A DNA stretch of 15,578 bases from assembly GCA_030728545.1 (NCBI GenBank), contig JANQZQ010000103.1, positions 1 through 15,578 of the forward strand, read 5' to 3'. Position numbers and translations under genes: made by a program. Shown here in pieces: positions 7,076 to 14,687 of this stretch. Position 1 is the first letter of the stretch; each line of letters starts with the position of its first letter. The notes below the pieces were generated by a model that saw nothing but the letters and a program-made list of their open reading frames with translations, searched no databases and had not been told where the DNA came from. The DNA is from Ilumatobacteraceae bacterium (GTDB lineage Bacteria > Actinomycetota > Acidimicrobiia > Acidimicrobiales > Ilumatobacteraceae).

Positions 7076-7378
7076 GTGCCTGAGCCAATTTCTCGTGAGA
7101 CAGTGCAAAAAGTTGCACGTTTGGCGCGACTTGATTTGAATGACGCCGAAGTCGAGCGCATGACGCAGCAGTTGGCCGGCATGCTCGAACATTTTCGTGA
7201 CGTAGACGCACTCGACTTGTCGAATGTCGAGCCGTTGACGCAGCCGATTCCACTGAGCAATGTGTTGCGCGACGACGTTGTTGCACCGTCGCTTGATCGC
7301 GATGAAGTGCTCGGTTCGGCACCTGCGGCCCAAGATGGCCGCTTTCGAGTGCCGCCAATCGTTGGGTTCGAAGAATGA
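7076..7378 (+). CDS. gatC: Asp/Glu-tRNA amidotransferase subunit C
   Basis: GatC is the small stabilising subunit of the GatCAB complex, which converts Glu-tRNA(Gln) and/or Asp-tRNA(Asn) to the amide forms in bacteria lacking the matching synthetase. From GTG 7076 the product is 100 aa, the family norm. It starts MPEPISRETVQKVARLARLD, followed by MLEHFRDVDALDLSNVEPL and ending RVPPIVGFEE, all typical of GatC. The frame is open upstream into the alpha-galactosidase gene but nothing there resembles GatC. GTG 7076 is the only convincing start, although no Shine-Dalgarno sequence precedes it. It begins 11 nt after the alpha-galactosidase stop and overlaps gatA by 4 nt (ATGA), so it heads the gatCAB operon, possibly with read-through from the sugar gene. 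Confidence 0.93.
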   Translation: MPEPISRETVQKVARLARLDLNDAEVERMTQQLAGMLEHFRDVDALDLSNVEPLTQPIPLSNVLRDDVVAPSLDRDEVLGSAPAAQDGRFRVPPIVGFEE

Positions 7379-8838
7379 GCCCGACGCAAGGTACGGGCCG
7401 TGCAGACCGTGCACACAGTGCAGGCCGAACTGTCGTTGATATTGCGGCGGCAGTTGCCAACGGGTCGCTGTCGGCGGTGGCAGTGCTCGAAGAAAATCTG
7501 GCAGCGATTGCTGCCCGCGAATCCGAGGTTCATGCTTTCAACCTGGTGACTGCGGATCGCGCTCGCGAGCGCGCAACACAAATCGACGCTGATGTGCAGG
7601 CTGGCAAAAAAGTTGGCCGTCTGGCTGGTGTCACCATCGCGCTGAAAGACAACATGTGCACGCGCGGTGTCGAGACCACCTGTTCGTCCAAAATTTTGGC
7701 CGGCTGGAAGCCACCGTATGACGCAACGGTCGTGCGTCGACTTGCTGACGAAGGTGCGGTGTTCGTCGGTAAAACAAATCTTGACGAGTTCGCCATGGGC
7801 TCGAGCACCGAGAACTCGGCGTTCGGCCCAACGCGCAACCCGCTCGACACTTCGCGGGTGCCAGGCGGTTCGAGTGGCGGAAGTGCGGCGGCCGTCGCTG
7901 CTGGTTTTGCCACCGCGTCATTGGGCAGCGACACTGGCGGCAGCATTCGCCAACCTGCTGCATTGTGCGGCCTCGTGGGCGTGAAGCCCACCTATGGAAT
8001 GGTGTCACGCCAAGGTTTAGTGGCGTTCGGTAGCAGCCTCGACCAGATTGGGCCGTTCACCACCACGGTTGCCGATGCCGCGTTGATGATGGAAGTGATT
8101 GCCGGCCATGACCCGCTGGATTCAACATCGCTGCCACAGCCGGCGCCCATGTTGACGGGTGAGTTGAGCAAAGGTGTGCAAGGCATGCGCATCGGTCGCA
8201 TCACCGACATGCCCGAGGGTTCGTCGCCCGACGTGCTTGCCCAACTCGAGGCTGCGTTCGACGCGCTGCGCGCAGCTGGCGCAACGGTGGTGGATGTGCA
8301 GATGCCGTCGATGTTGTACGGCTTGACTGCGTATTACTTGGTTGCCCCGGCCGAAGCGAGCAGCAACCTCGCACGTTTCGATGGCGTGCGCTACGGCTTG
8401 CGCGTGGATGCCAAAGATTTGAATTCGATGTACGGAGCCACGCGAGCAGCAGGTTTTGGTGACGAAGTAAAGCGACGCATCATGCTCGGCACCTATGCAT
8501 TGTCAGCCGGCTATTACGACGCCTATTACGGCAAAGCCCTGAAAGTGCGTCGCTTGATTGCTGACGATTTCGCCCAGGCTTACACCAAGTGTGATGCGAT
8601 TCTCACGCCAACTTCGCCCACGGTGGCATTTAAGTTTGGTGACAAAACCAGTAATCCTCTGGCGATGTATCTCTGTGACGTGTTCACGATTCCCACCAAC
8701 CTCGCTGGTCATGCCGCAATGAGCGTGCCGTTCGGAACCGGTGAAGCCGGTCTGCCCGTCGGTGTGCAGATTTTGGCGCCGGCGCTCGGCGAAGCCCCAA
8801 TGTTTAGGGTGGCCGCCGAACTGGAGCGCGCCCAATGA
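7375..8838 (+). CDS. gatA: Asp/Glu-tRNA amidotransferase subunit A (amidase)
   Basis: GatA is the glutaminase subunit of GatCAB: it hydrolyses glutamine and passes ammonia to GatB. The 487-aa product has the full amidase signature. The catalytic triad reads as K91 (IALKDN), S166 (in PGGSSGGSAA) and S190 (in GSDTGGSIRQP), with the spacing known from the family. GVKPTYGMVSRQGLVAFGSS and SLDQIGP follow. Length is normal. Start ATG 7375 overlaps the gatC stop (ATGA), and the stop overlaps the gatB start in the same way, so the three subunits are likely made in step. The N-terminus (first 18 residues, with repeated GR/AG pairs) is slightly longer than usual. Nothing suggests loss of function. Confidence 0.97.
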   Translation: MSPTQGTGRADRAHSAGRTVVDIAAAVANGSLSAVAVLEENLAAIAARESEVHAFNLVTADRARERATQIDADVQAGKKVGRLAGVTIALKDNMCTRGVETTCSSKILAGWKPPYDATVVRRLADEGAVFVGKTNLDEFAMGSSTENSAFGPTRNPLDTSRVPGGSSGGSAAAVAAGFATASLGSDTGGSIRQPAALCGLVGVKPTYGMVSRQGLVAFGSSLDQIGPFTTTVADAALMMEVIAGHDPLDSTSLPQPAPMLTGELSKGVQGMRIGRITDMPEGSSPDVLAQLEAAFDALRAAGATVVDVQMPSMLYGLTAYYLVAPAEASSNLARFDGVRYGLRVDAKDLNSMYGATRAAGFGDEVKRRIMLGTYALSAGYYDAYYGKALKVRRLIADDFAQAYTKCDAILTPTSPTVAFKFGDKTSNPLAMYLCDVFTIPTNLAGHAAMSVPFGTGEAGLPVGVQILAPALGEAPMFRVAAELERAQ

Positions 8839-10337
8839 CCACCCCCGTCAACACGTCGTCTGGTGCATCTGCGTCGGTGAACTTGTCGTCGATTGTTGCC
8901 ACTGCCGAGCAGCTCATTGACGGATGGGAACTTGTCGTTGGTCTCGAAGTGCACGTGGAGTTGGCGACCAAAACAAAGTTGTTCAGTGCGAGCGCAAACC
9001 GATTCGGTGATGAGCCAAACACTCATATCGACCCCGTCACACTTGGTCTGCCAGGCGCTTTGCCGGTACTCAACCGTCATGCGGTCGAGTTGGCGATGCG
9101 GCTCGGGTTGGCGCTCAATTGTCGAGTGCAGCCGTGCACGTTTCATCGCAAGAACTATTTTTATCCCGACTTGCCGAAGGCATATCAGATCAGTCAGTAT
9201 GACCAGCCTCTAAATATTGATGGCTGGCTCATGTTGCCCGGCGATGTGCGTATTGGTGTTGAACGCGCGCATCTCGAAGAAGACACCGGCAAGTCGACTC
9301 ATGCCGGTGGTGCCGAAGGCCGGATTCAAGGCAGTGACTATTCGCTCATTGACTTCAATCGGGCAGGTGTGCCGCTTGTGGAAATTGTTTCGCGCCCTGA
9401 TATTCGCACCAGCGACCAGGCCAAGCAATACGTGAGCGAACTTCGCGGTATTTTGCTTGCCGTTGGCGCTAGCGATGCCAAGATGGAAGAAGGCTCGATG
9501 CGCTGCGACGTGAACGTGTCGGTGCACAAACCCGGCACACCGTTTGGCACGCGATGCGAGATTAAGAACGTCAACTCGATTCGTTCGGTGGGTCGCGCGA
9601 TTGATTACGAGGCACGTCGTCAGATTGACCTCATCAATAGTGGTGGTGTGGTGAAACAACAAACGCTGCACTGGGATGACGTTGCGGGGCGCACCAATGT
9701 GCTGCGCACCAAAGAAGATGCCGACGACTATCGCTATTTTCTCGAACCCGACCTGGTGCCACTCGCCCCAGATGCCGCGTGGATCGAACGGGTGCGCGCT
9801 GCGCTGCCACCGTTGCCTGCAGCACGTCGCGCGGCACTCGCCACGCTGACTGGCGCCGGCAAAGAAAGCGAATCTGTGGCGGTGATTGTCGAGCGCGGCC
9901 AGGACGAATACATCAGTGCCGTAGCAAAAGTTGGCGGCGATGCGGCGCGGGCGTTGATCTATGTGCAACAGGCATTTGCTGAAGAGCCAGCCACACCGCG
10001 GGTGCCTGCTGGCGACATTGCTGCATTGAGCCTCATGGAAAAAAACGCCAAGCTCACCTCTACCCAAGCCAAAACCTTGCTCGCTGAATTGGTTACCAAC
10101 GGCGGCGGTGACGTGTTGGCGATGGCCAAGGCCAAAGGTTTCGAAGCCATGGCGACCGGGGCACTTGAATCAATCGTTGATCAGGCAATCGCCGCCGACC
10201 CGCAGGCATGGGCCAAATACAAAGCGGGCGAACAAAAAGCCATCGGCGCTTTGGTGGGTGCAGTGATGAAGTTGTCGGCGGGCAAAGCCGATGGCAAGGC
10301 CGTGACCGCTTTGCTGCAAGCCAAAGCGTCAAGTTGA
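8835..10337 (+). CDS. gatB: Asp/Glu-tRNA amidotransferase subunit B
   Basis: GatB is the kinase and transamidase subunit that activates the tRNA-bound Glu/Asp and binds the tRNA. The 500-aa product has WELVVGLEVHVEL at 31-43, PVTLGLPGALPVLN, the FHRKNYFYPDLPKAYQISQY block, LIDFNRAGVPLVEIVSRPD, and MEEGSMRCDVNVSV, all strongly conserved in GatB. A C-terminal YqeY-like helical tail domain is present and ends about residue 498. The first 30 residues are an extra low-complexity S/T/A leader. The start overlaps gatA by 4 nt (ATGA). The stop TGA at 10335-10337 lies within a TTGACA hexamer that I read as the -35 element of the next gene. Confidence 0.97.
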   Translation: MTTPVNTSSGASASVNLSSIVATAEQLIDGWELVVGLEVHVELATKTKLFSASANRFGDEPNTHIDPVTLGLPGALPVLNRHAVELAMRLGLALNCRVQPCTFHRKNYFYPDLPKAYQISQYDQPLNIDGWLMLPGDVRIGVERAHLEEDTGKSTHAGGAEGRIQGSDYSLIDFNRAGVPLVEIVSRPDIRTSDQAKQYVSELRGILLAVGASDAKMEEGSMRCDVNVSVHKPGTPFGTRCEIKNVNSIRSVGRAIDYEARRQIDLINSGGVVKQQTLHWDDVAGRTNVLRTKEDADDYRYFLEPDLVPLAPDAAWIERVRAALPPLPAARRAALATLTGAGKESESVAVIVERGQDEYISAVAKVGGDAARALIYVQQAFAEEPATPRVPAGDIAALSLMEKNAKLTSTQAKTLLAELVTNGGGDVLAMAKAKGFEAMATGALESIVDQAIAADPQAWAKYKAGEQKAIGALVGAVMKLSAGKADGKAVTALLQAKASS

Positions 10338-10363
10338 CAAAAGATGTTAGGTGCGCCTAACAT
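10334..10363 (+). promoter_or_regulatory. Predicted promoter of the iron permease gene (leaderless)
   Basis: A perfect -35 hexamer TTGACA (10334-10339) is followed after 18 nt by TAACAT (10358-10363), a 4/6 match to TATAAT. Counting 7 nt downstream puts the transcription start at 10370, the A of the ATG of the FTR1-like gene. The absence of any Shine-Dalgarno sequence agrees with a leaderless mRNA, which is common in actinobacteria. The -35 overlaps the gatB stop codon. Start-site placement is prediction only. Confidence 0.6.
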
Positions 10364-10365
10364 CT
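10342..10365. promoter_or_regulatory. 24-bp palindrome, candidate DtxR/IdeR-type iron box
   Basis: Two perfect 10-bp arms (AGATGTTAGG and CCTAACATCT) flank the spacer TGCG. The site fills the promoter spacer and the -10 of the FTR1-like iron permease gene, so a bound protein would block RNA polymerase. The 19 bases from 10347 match the classical DtxR/IdeR consensus TTAGGTWAGSCTAACCTAA at 14 positions by my count, including TTAGGT and GCCTAAC. The symmetry axis is not the same as in the classical box, so another metal sensor of the family (MntR-like) or an unrelated regulator remains possible. Confidence 0.65.
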
Positions 10366-10369
10366 AACT

Positions 10370-11212
10370 ATGGGTTCAAGTTTTCTCATCACGCTGCGCG
10401 AGGGGCTTGAAGCCTCGTTGATTCTTGCCATTCTGCTCACGTATCTAAAAAAGACAGATCGCTGGGCTGATGCGCGTTTCGTTTGGGCGGGTACCGCGGC
10501 CGCGATCGGGATTTGTCTGGTGGCCGGCATAGCGATTTTCATCGCGCTCGACGGCTTGAACGGAAAAGTTGAGTATGCAGTTGAGGGTTTTATCGCACTG
10601 TTGGCAACTGCAGTGCTCACGCACATGATTTTTTGGATGCGGTCGCATGCCCGCACGCTCGGTAAAGAGTTGCGTGACAAGGTTGATGCGTCAGTTGGTT
10701 CGGCCTTGGCGATCATTGCCTTTGTGGCAGTGCTGCGTGAGGGCCTCGAGACGGTGCTCTTTCTTTTGTCGGCCGAGACCGCCACTGCGTCAGGCAGTGA
10801 TGTCGTCGTGGGTGGGCTGATTGGGCTTGCGTTGTCGGTCGTAATCGGTTTCGGTGTATATCGAAGTGGTAACCGTTTGAACTTGCGTACATTTTTTAAC
10901 GTGACTGCAGTGCTATTGCTGTTGTTCGCTGCTGGGCTTGCTGGCAAGGCCGTGCATGAACTGCGTTTGCTCATCTCATGGGAAGCCGGCTGGCTGGTTT
11001 CATCGGCATGGACGCTCGAAAGCGGCCTTTTTGCTACTGGCACGTTCTATGACTTCATGCGTGGATTATTTGGCTGGCACAAGAACCCTGAGAACATTCG
11101 GGTGCTTGCCTATTTCGCATACCTGATTCCTGTTCTGTTGGTGTACCTACGGGGATCCCAAAGCGTCTCGGTGCCAACCACGACCAACAAAGAAGCCTCA
11201 CAAGTAGTCTGA
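10370..11212 (+). CDS. FTR1/EfeU-family iron permease
   Basis: This is a predicted membrane permease for high-affinity iron uptake (EfeU/Ftr1). The 280-aa product has the two hallmark REGLE motifs, R10-E14 in TLREGLEASL and R123-E127 in VLREGLETVLF. These carry the iron-handling glutamates in known family members. About seven hydrophobic segments fit the family topology, and the length is close to E. coli EfeU (276 aa). Start ATG 10370 is fixed by conservation (FLITLREGLEA right at the N-terminus, as in EfeU). A promoter and a palindrome resembling an iron-repressor box lie immediately upstream, which supports an iron role and iron-responsive control. EfeO and EfeB partners are not in the window. 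ilvD begins 4 nt after its stop. Confidence 0.92.
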   Translation: MGSSFLITLREGLEASLILAILLTYLKKTDRWADARFVWAGTAAAIGICLVAGIAIFIALDGLNGKVEYAVEGFIALLATAVLTHMIFWMRSHARTLGKELRDKVDASVGSALAIIAFVAVLREGLETVLFLLSAETATASGSDVVVGGLIGLALSVVIGFGVYRSGNRLNLRTFFNVTAVLLLLFAAGLAGKAVHELRLLISWEAGWLVSSAWTLESGLFATGTFYDFMRGLFGWHKNPENIRVLAYFAYLIPVLLVYLRGSQSVSVPTTTNKEASQVV

Positions 11213-11216
11213 GGTC

Positions 11217-12926
11217 ATGACGCCGCGCTCCGAAACGCGCGTTGATGTAAAGCCCCGTAGCCGCGACGTAACCGATGGGCTGCAAAAAGCCGCTTCGCGC
11301 GCCATGTTGCGCGCAGTTGGGTTGGGCGACGACGACTGGGAAAAGCCGCAGATCGGTATTGCCTCGGCGTGGAATGAAGTCACCCCGTGCAACATGTCGT
11401 TGCGGCGCTTGGCCGAGCAATCGAAGCAAGGTGTACGTGCTGCTGGTGGCGTGCCGATGGAGTTCGGCACCATCACCGTGAGCGATGGCATCAGCATGGG
11501 CCACGAAGGGATGCGGGCCTCGTTGGTGAGCCGCGAAGTTATCTGCGACAGCGTTGAAGTAGTGGTGCATGCCGAACGTTTTGACGGGTTCGTCGGGTTG
11601 GCCGGGTGCGACAAGAGCATTCCTGCGATGTTGATGGCTGCAGCACGTTTGAATCTGCCGAGTGTGTTTGTTTACAACGGCTCAACATTGCCCGGCGTGC
11701 ACAACGGCAAAAACATCGATATCACCACCGTGTTTGAAGCAGTTGGTGCATGCGCTGCTGGCACAATGACCCGCGAAGAAGTCGATGACATCGAGCGTGC
11801 TGCGTGCCCAGGCGAAGGCGCCTGTGGTGGCATGTTCACCGCTAATTCAATGTCGAGCATTGCTGAAGCACTCGGCATGAGCCTGCCCGGCACAGCGTCG
11901 CCGCCGGCGATTGACCCGCGTCGTGATGTGGATGCGCGTCGGGCTGGTGAAGCCGTGGTCAATTTGTTGCGTCTCGGCATCTATCCGCGTGACATCATGA
12001 CTAAAAAAGCATTTGAGAACGCAATTGCAGTGGTGAATGCCCTCGGTGGCAGCACCAATGCGGTGTTGCACCTGCTGGCAATCGCTAATGAGGCTGGCGT
12101 TGCGTTGTCACTTGATGATTTCAATCGAATCGCCGAGAAAGTTCCACACATCGCAGATACAAAACCCGCCGGCAAATACCACATGACCGACATTGACCGC
12201 ATCGGTGGCGTGCCTGTGGTGATGAAGCACCTCCTTGACGCTGGCTTGTTGCATGGTGACGTGCTGACATGCACTGGCAAAACAATGGCCGAGAACTTGG
12301 CCGAGTTGAACCCTCCGGCGCCCGATGGCGACGTGGTGCGGCCGTTGTCGAACCCCATCAACGCTGCAGGCGGAATCAACATCTTGGTGGGCTCGCTGGC
12401 ACCGAGCGGCTCGGTGGTGAAAGTCGCCGGCTTGTCAAAAGATCAGATGACTTTTGCTGGTGTTGCCCGTGTGTTTGATGGCGAAGATGGCGCAATGGCA
12501 GCAATCATGGCTGGTGACATCAAGCCCGGCACCGTGTTGGTGATTCGCTACGAAGGCCCCAAGGGTGGGCCGGGCATGCGCGAGATGCTCGCGATTACGG
12601 GTGCACTCAAAGGTGCAGGTCGTGGGGCAGATTGCGCGTTGATCACCGATGGTCGCTTCAGCGGTGGCACTTGGGGTTTCTGCATTGGCCACGTGGCGCC
12701 CGAAGCAGCCGATGGCGGCCCAATTGCCTTCGTGCGTGACGGTGACCAAATTCGAATCGACGTGCCCGGTAAGCGACTTGACCTGCAAGTTGACGAAGCC
12801 ACTCTCGCCGAACGTCGTCGCGGCTGGAAGCCCAACCCGGCGCGTTACACCAGTGGAGTGCTGGCCAAATATGCACGCCTGGTGCATGGTGCCGAAACTG
12901 GCGCGATTACCAACATCATCGCCTAG
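11217..12926 (+). CDS. ilvD: Dihydroxy-acid dehydratase
   Basis: IlvD dehydrates 2,3-dihydroxy-isovalerate and -methylvalerate to the 2-keto acids in valine, leucine and isoleucine synthesis. It needs an Fe-S cluster and Mg2+. The 569-aa product begins with SRDVTDGLQKAASRAMLRAV and has the presumed cluster cysteines C58 (NEVTPCN), C131 (GLAGCDKSIPAML) and C203 (EGACGGMFTAN), with the conserved K133 beside C131. The C-terminal signature SGGTWGFCIGHVAPEA is also present, and the length is normal for the family. Start ATG 11217 lies 4 nt after the FTR1-like stop. A GAGG sits only 2 nt before it, so initiation may depend on coupling. It is probably co-transcribed with the iron permease. No other ilv genes are nearby. 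It ends 6 nt before the convergent DUF3054 gene. Confidence 0.97.
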   Translation: MTPRSETRVDVKPRSRDVTDGLQKAASRAMLRAVGLGDDDWEKPQIGIASAWNEVTPCNMSLRRLAEQSKQGVRAAGGVPMEFGTITVSDGISMGHEGMRASLVSREVICDSVEVVVHAERFDGFVGLAGCDKSIPAMLMAAARLNLPSVFVYNGSTLPGVHNGKNIDITTVFEAVGACAAGTMTREEVDDIERAACPGEGACGGMFTANSMSSIAEALGMSLPGTASPPAIDPRRDVDARRAGEAVVNLLRLGIYPRDIMTKKAFENAIAVVNALGGSTNAVLHLLAIANEAGVALSLDDFNRIAEKVPHIADTKPAGKYHMTDIDRIGGVPVVMKHLLDAGLLHGDVLTCTGKTMAENLAELNPPAPDGDVVRPLSNPINAAGGINILVGSLAPSGSVVKVAGLSKDQMTFAGVARVFDGEDGAMAAIMAGDIKPGTVLVIRYEGPKGGPGMREMLAITGALKGAGRGADCALITDGRFSGGTWGFCIGHVAPEAADGGPIAFVRDGDQIRIDVPGKRLDLQVDEATLAERRRGWKPNPARYTSGVLAKYARLVHGAETGAITNIIA

Positions 12927-12932
12927 CGAGTT

Positions 12933-13289
12933 TCAGCGCTTGATGCGCTTCGGCAGGCGGGTGCCGACCAGCAGCAAGCCGAGCAACACCGTCGTGACGA
13001 TCACGAACGGCAGCGCGATGCCATCGCCGAAAGCAAAGCGACGCATTCCGAGCCCGACCACGACAGTTACCAACCACAGCACCGCACCGACCACGAGTGA
13101 TCGCGGTGCACGCCATGCTTTGGCACCCACCCAGGCGCCGGTCAGAGCAATCAAAAATGGCAAAGCAGTGCGCAATGTGCCGGCAATGTTGCTGGGCTGC
13201 TCGTGATTACGGCGACCAACAATGACGAAGATCAACACGCACAATGCATCGAGTGTGAAGCGCAGTATCGCAACACGACGCTGATTCAC
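12933..13289 (-). CDS. DUF3054 family membrane protein
   Basis: A small 118-aa membrane protein of unknown function. The product starts MNQRRVAILRFTLDALCVL, then has FVIVGRRNHE, TALPFLIALTGAWVGAKAWR and WLVTVVVGLGMRRFAFGDG, and a last hydrophobic segment followed by a basic tail (RLPKRIKR). Four hydrophobic segments and the order R-F-x-x-D-A-x-C-V-L..GRRxH..PF..W are what I remember of DUF3054, a family common in actinobacteria. Start GTG 13289 has GAGG at 13298-13301, inside the last codons of the upstream inositol-phosphate synthase gene, only 3 nt from that gene's stop, so the two are likely coupled. Its 3' end is 6 nt from the ilvD stop, leaving no room for a conventional terminator. I infer no biochemical role. 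Confidence 0.8.
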   Translation of the reverse strand: MNQRRVAILRFTLDALCVLIFVIVGRRNHEQPSNIAGTLRTALPFLIALTGAWVGAKAWRAPRSLVVGAVLWLVTVVVGLGMRRFAFGDGIALPFVIVTTVLLGLLLVGTRLPKRIKR

Positions 13290-13292
13290 CGC

Positions 13293-14630
13293 TTACACCT
13301 CGTCGTAGTACTCACGACCAAGGTGGGTGATTTGTTCTTCGCCCATCATCCAGCGCAATGTGTTCTTCAATTTGGTGAGCTGAATGAACAAGTCGTGCTC
13401 GGCGTACAGGCCCTCGGCTACTTGAGGGCTCTTGTAATAGAACGACAACCACTCTTGAATGCCGCCGAGCCCAGCACGCTGAGCCAAGTCGGTAAAGAGC
13501 ACCAGGTCGAGCGCCAGTGGGGCCGCCAAAATTGAGTCACGACACAAAAAGTTGACCTTGATTTGCATCGGATACCCGAGCCAACCGAAGATGTCGATGT
13601 TGTCCCAACCCTCTTTGTTGTCACCGCGCGGTGGGTAGTAGTTGATGCTCACCTTGTGAAACACATTGCCGTACAACTCGGGGTATTTTTCGGGCTGCAG
13701 GATGTTCTCGAGCACGCCAAGTTTTGATTCTTCTTTGGTCTTGAAGTTTTCTGGGTCGTCGAGCACTTCGCCGTCGCGATTGCCGAGGATGTTGGTGGAA
13801 TACCAACCCGACAAGCCGAGCATGCGCGCTTTCAACATTGGCGCAATCACGGTCTTGACCAGGGTTTGACCAGTCTTGAAGTCTTTACCGCTGATGGCCA
13901 CACCACGCTCGATGGCGAGGTCGCGCAACACCGGTGTGTCAACTGCAAGGTTGGGCGCACCGTTGGCAAACGGAACGCCCTCAAGAATTGCTGCGTATGC
14001 GTACAACATCGAAGGTGCAATTGTCGGGTCGTTGGCATCGATTGCTTTTTCGAAACTTTCCAAGTCGCGATGGGCAGGGCCTGGCTCGATGAACTTTTCG
14101 GTTGAAGCACACCAGATCATGACGATGCGTTCGACCTTTTTTTCATCGCGGAAGCGATGAATGTCTTCACGAATTGAATTCAGCATGGCGCGCTTGTTGA
14201 TGGTGCCCACGGTGTGTTCAGCATCAATGTTCTTTACGTACTCGCGATCAAACGCTGCCTTCATCGGGCGAATCGAACGCAACGTGTCGGCAATTGCCTC
14301 GATGTGGCGCGGGCCTTCGAGCACTCCGGCACGCTGTGCTGCAACATAGGCGTCATCCGGAAACGGGTCCCAGGCGCCCCACTCAATGTCTTCCAACTTG
14401 GCGAGTGGCACAAAATCTTTGATGAGCGGTGACCGATTGTCGGTTCGCTTGCCGAGACGAATCGAACCCAACTCGGCGAGTGAGCCAACTGGTGTGGCCA
14501 TGCCGCGTTTGGCGAGCTCAACACCAGCAATCAGGGTGCTGGATACAGCGCCGAGACCGACAGTAAGCACACCTAACTTGCCGGTGGCGGGTGCAATCTT
14601 GCGGGGTGATCCAGAGGAAGTGGGTGACAT
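13293..14630 (-). CDS. ino1: Inositol-3-phosphate synthase (long form)
   Basis: The enzyme converts glucose-6-phosphate to 1L-myo-inositol-1-phosphate with NAD+ as catalytic cofactor. In actinobacteria this feeds phosphatidylinositol and mycothiol. The 445-aa product has the NAD-binding GLGAVSS at 25-31, NGAPNLAVDTPVL, the active-site SGKDFKTGQT (247-256, with K249 and K252), and LGLSGWYSTNILGNRDGEV, then VNFLCRDSILAAPLALDL near the C-terminus. It is clearly longer than the roughly 360-aa enzyme of Mycobacterium and resembles the 430-450-aa class known from Bacteroidetes and other phyla. Start ATG 14630 has AAGGAG (14636-14641) 5 nt upstream. The DUF3054 gene follows after 3 nt. folD diverges, with 57 bp between the start codons. 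Confidence 0.93.
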   Translation of the reverse strand: MSPTSSGSPRKIAPATGKLGVLTVGLGAVSSTLIAGVELAKRGMATPVGSLAELGSIRLGKRTDNRSPLIKDFVPLAKLEDIEWGAWDPFPDDAYVAAQRAGVLEGPRHIEAIADTLRSIRPMKAAFDREYVKNIDAEHTVGTINKRAMLNSIREDIHRFRDEKKVERIVMIWCASTEKFIEPGPAHRDLESFEKAIDANDPTIAPSMLYAYAAILEGVPFANGAPNLAVDTPVLRDLAIERGVAISGKDFKTGQTLVKTVIAPMLKARMLGLSGWYSTNILGNRDGEVLDDPENFKTKEESKLGVLENILQPEKYPELYGNVFHKVSINYYPPRGDNKEGWDNIDIFGWLGYPMQIKVNFLCRDSILAAPLALDLVLFTDLAQRAGLGGIQEWLSFYYKSPQVAEGLYAEHDLFIQLTKLKNTLRWMMGEEQITHLGREYYDEV

Positions 14631-14635
14631 TGGTG

Positions 14636-14641
14636 CTCCTT
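14636..14641 (-). promoter_or_regulatory. Ribosome binding site for inositol-3-phosphate synthase
   Basis: On the minus strand AAGGAG lies 5 nt before the ATG at 14630, a strong Shine-Dalgarno match that fixes the start. Confidence 0.75.
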
Positions 14642-14687
14642 CGCGCGGTGCGCGGCTTACCTAGCCTACGCGCGTCAGCGCAATAGC

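Noticed and set aside
9210..10067. 285-aa minus-strand open frame
   Set aside because: Antisense of well-conserved gatB; no recognisable domain.
14650..14680. Sequence TTACCTAGCCTA between ino1 and folD, resembling half of a metal-repressor box
   Set aside because: No second arm with proper symmetry and no metal-related neighbour; I could not tell it from chance.
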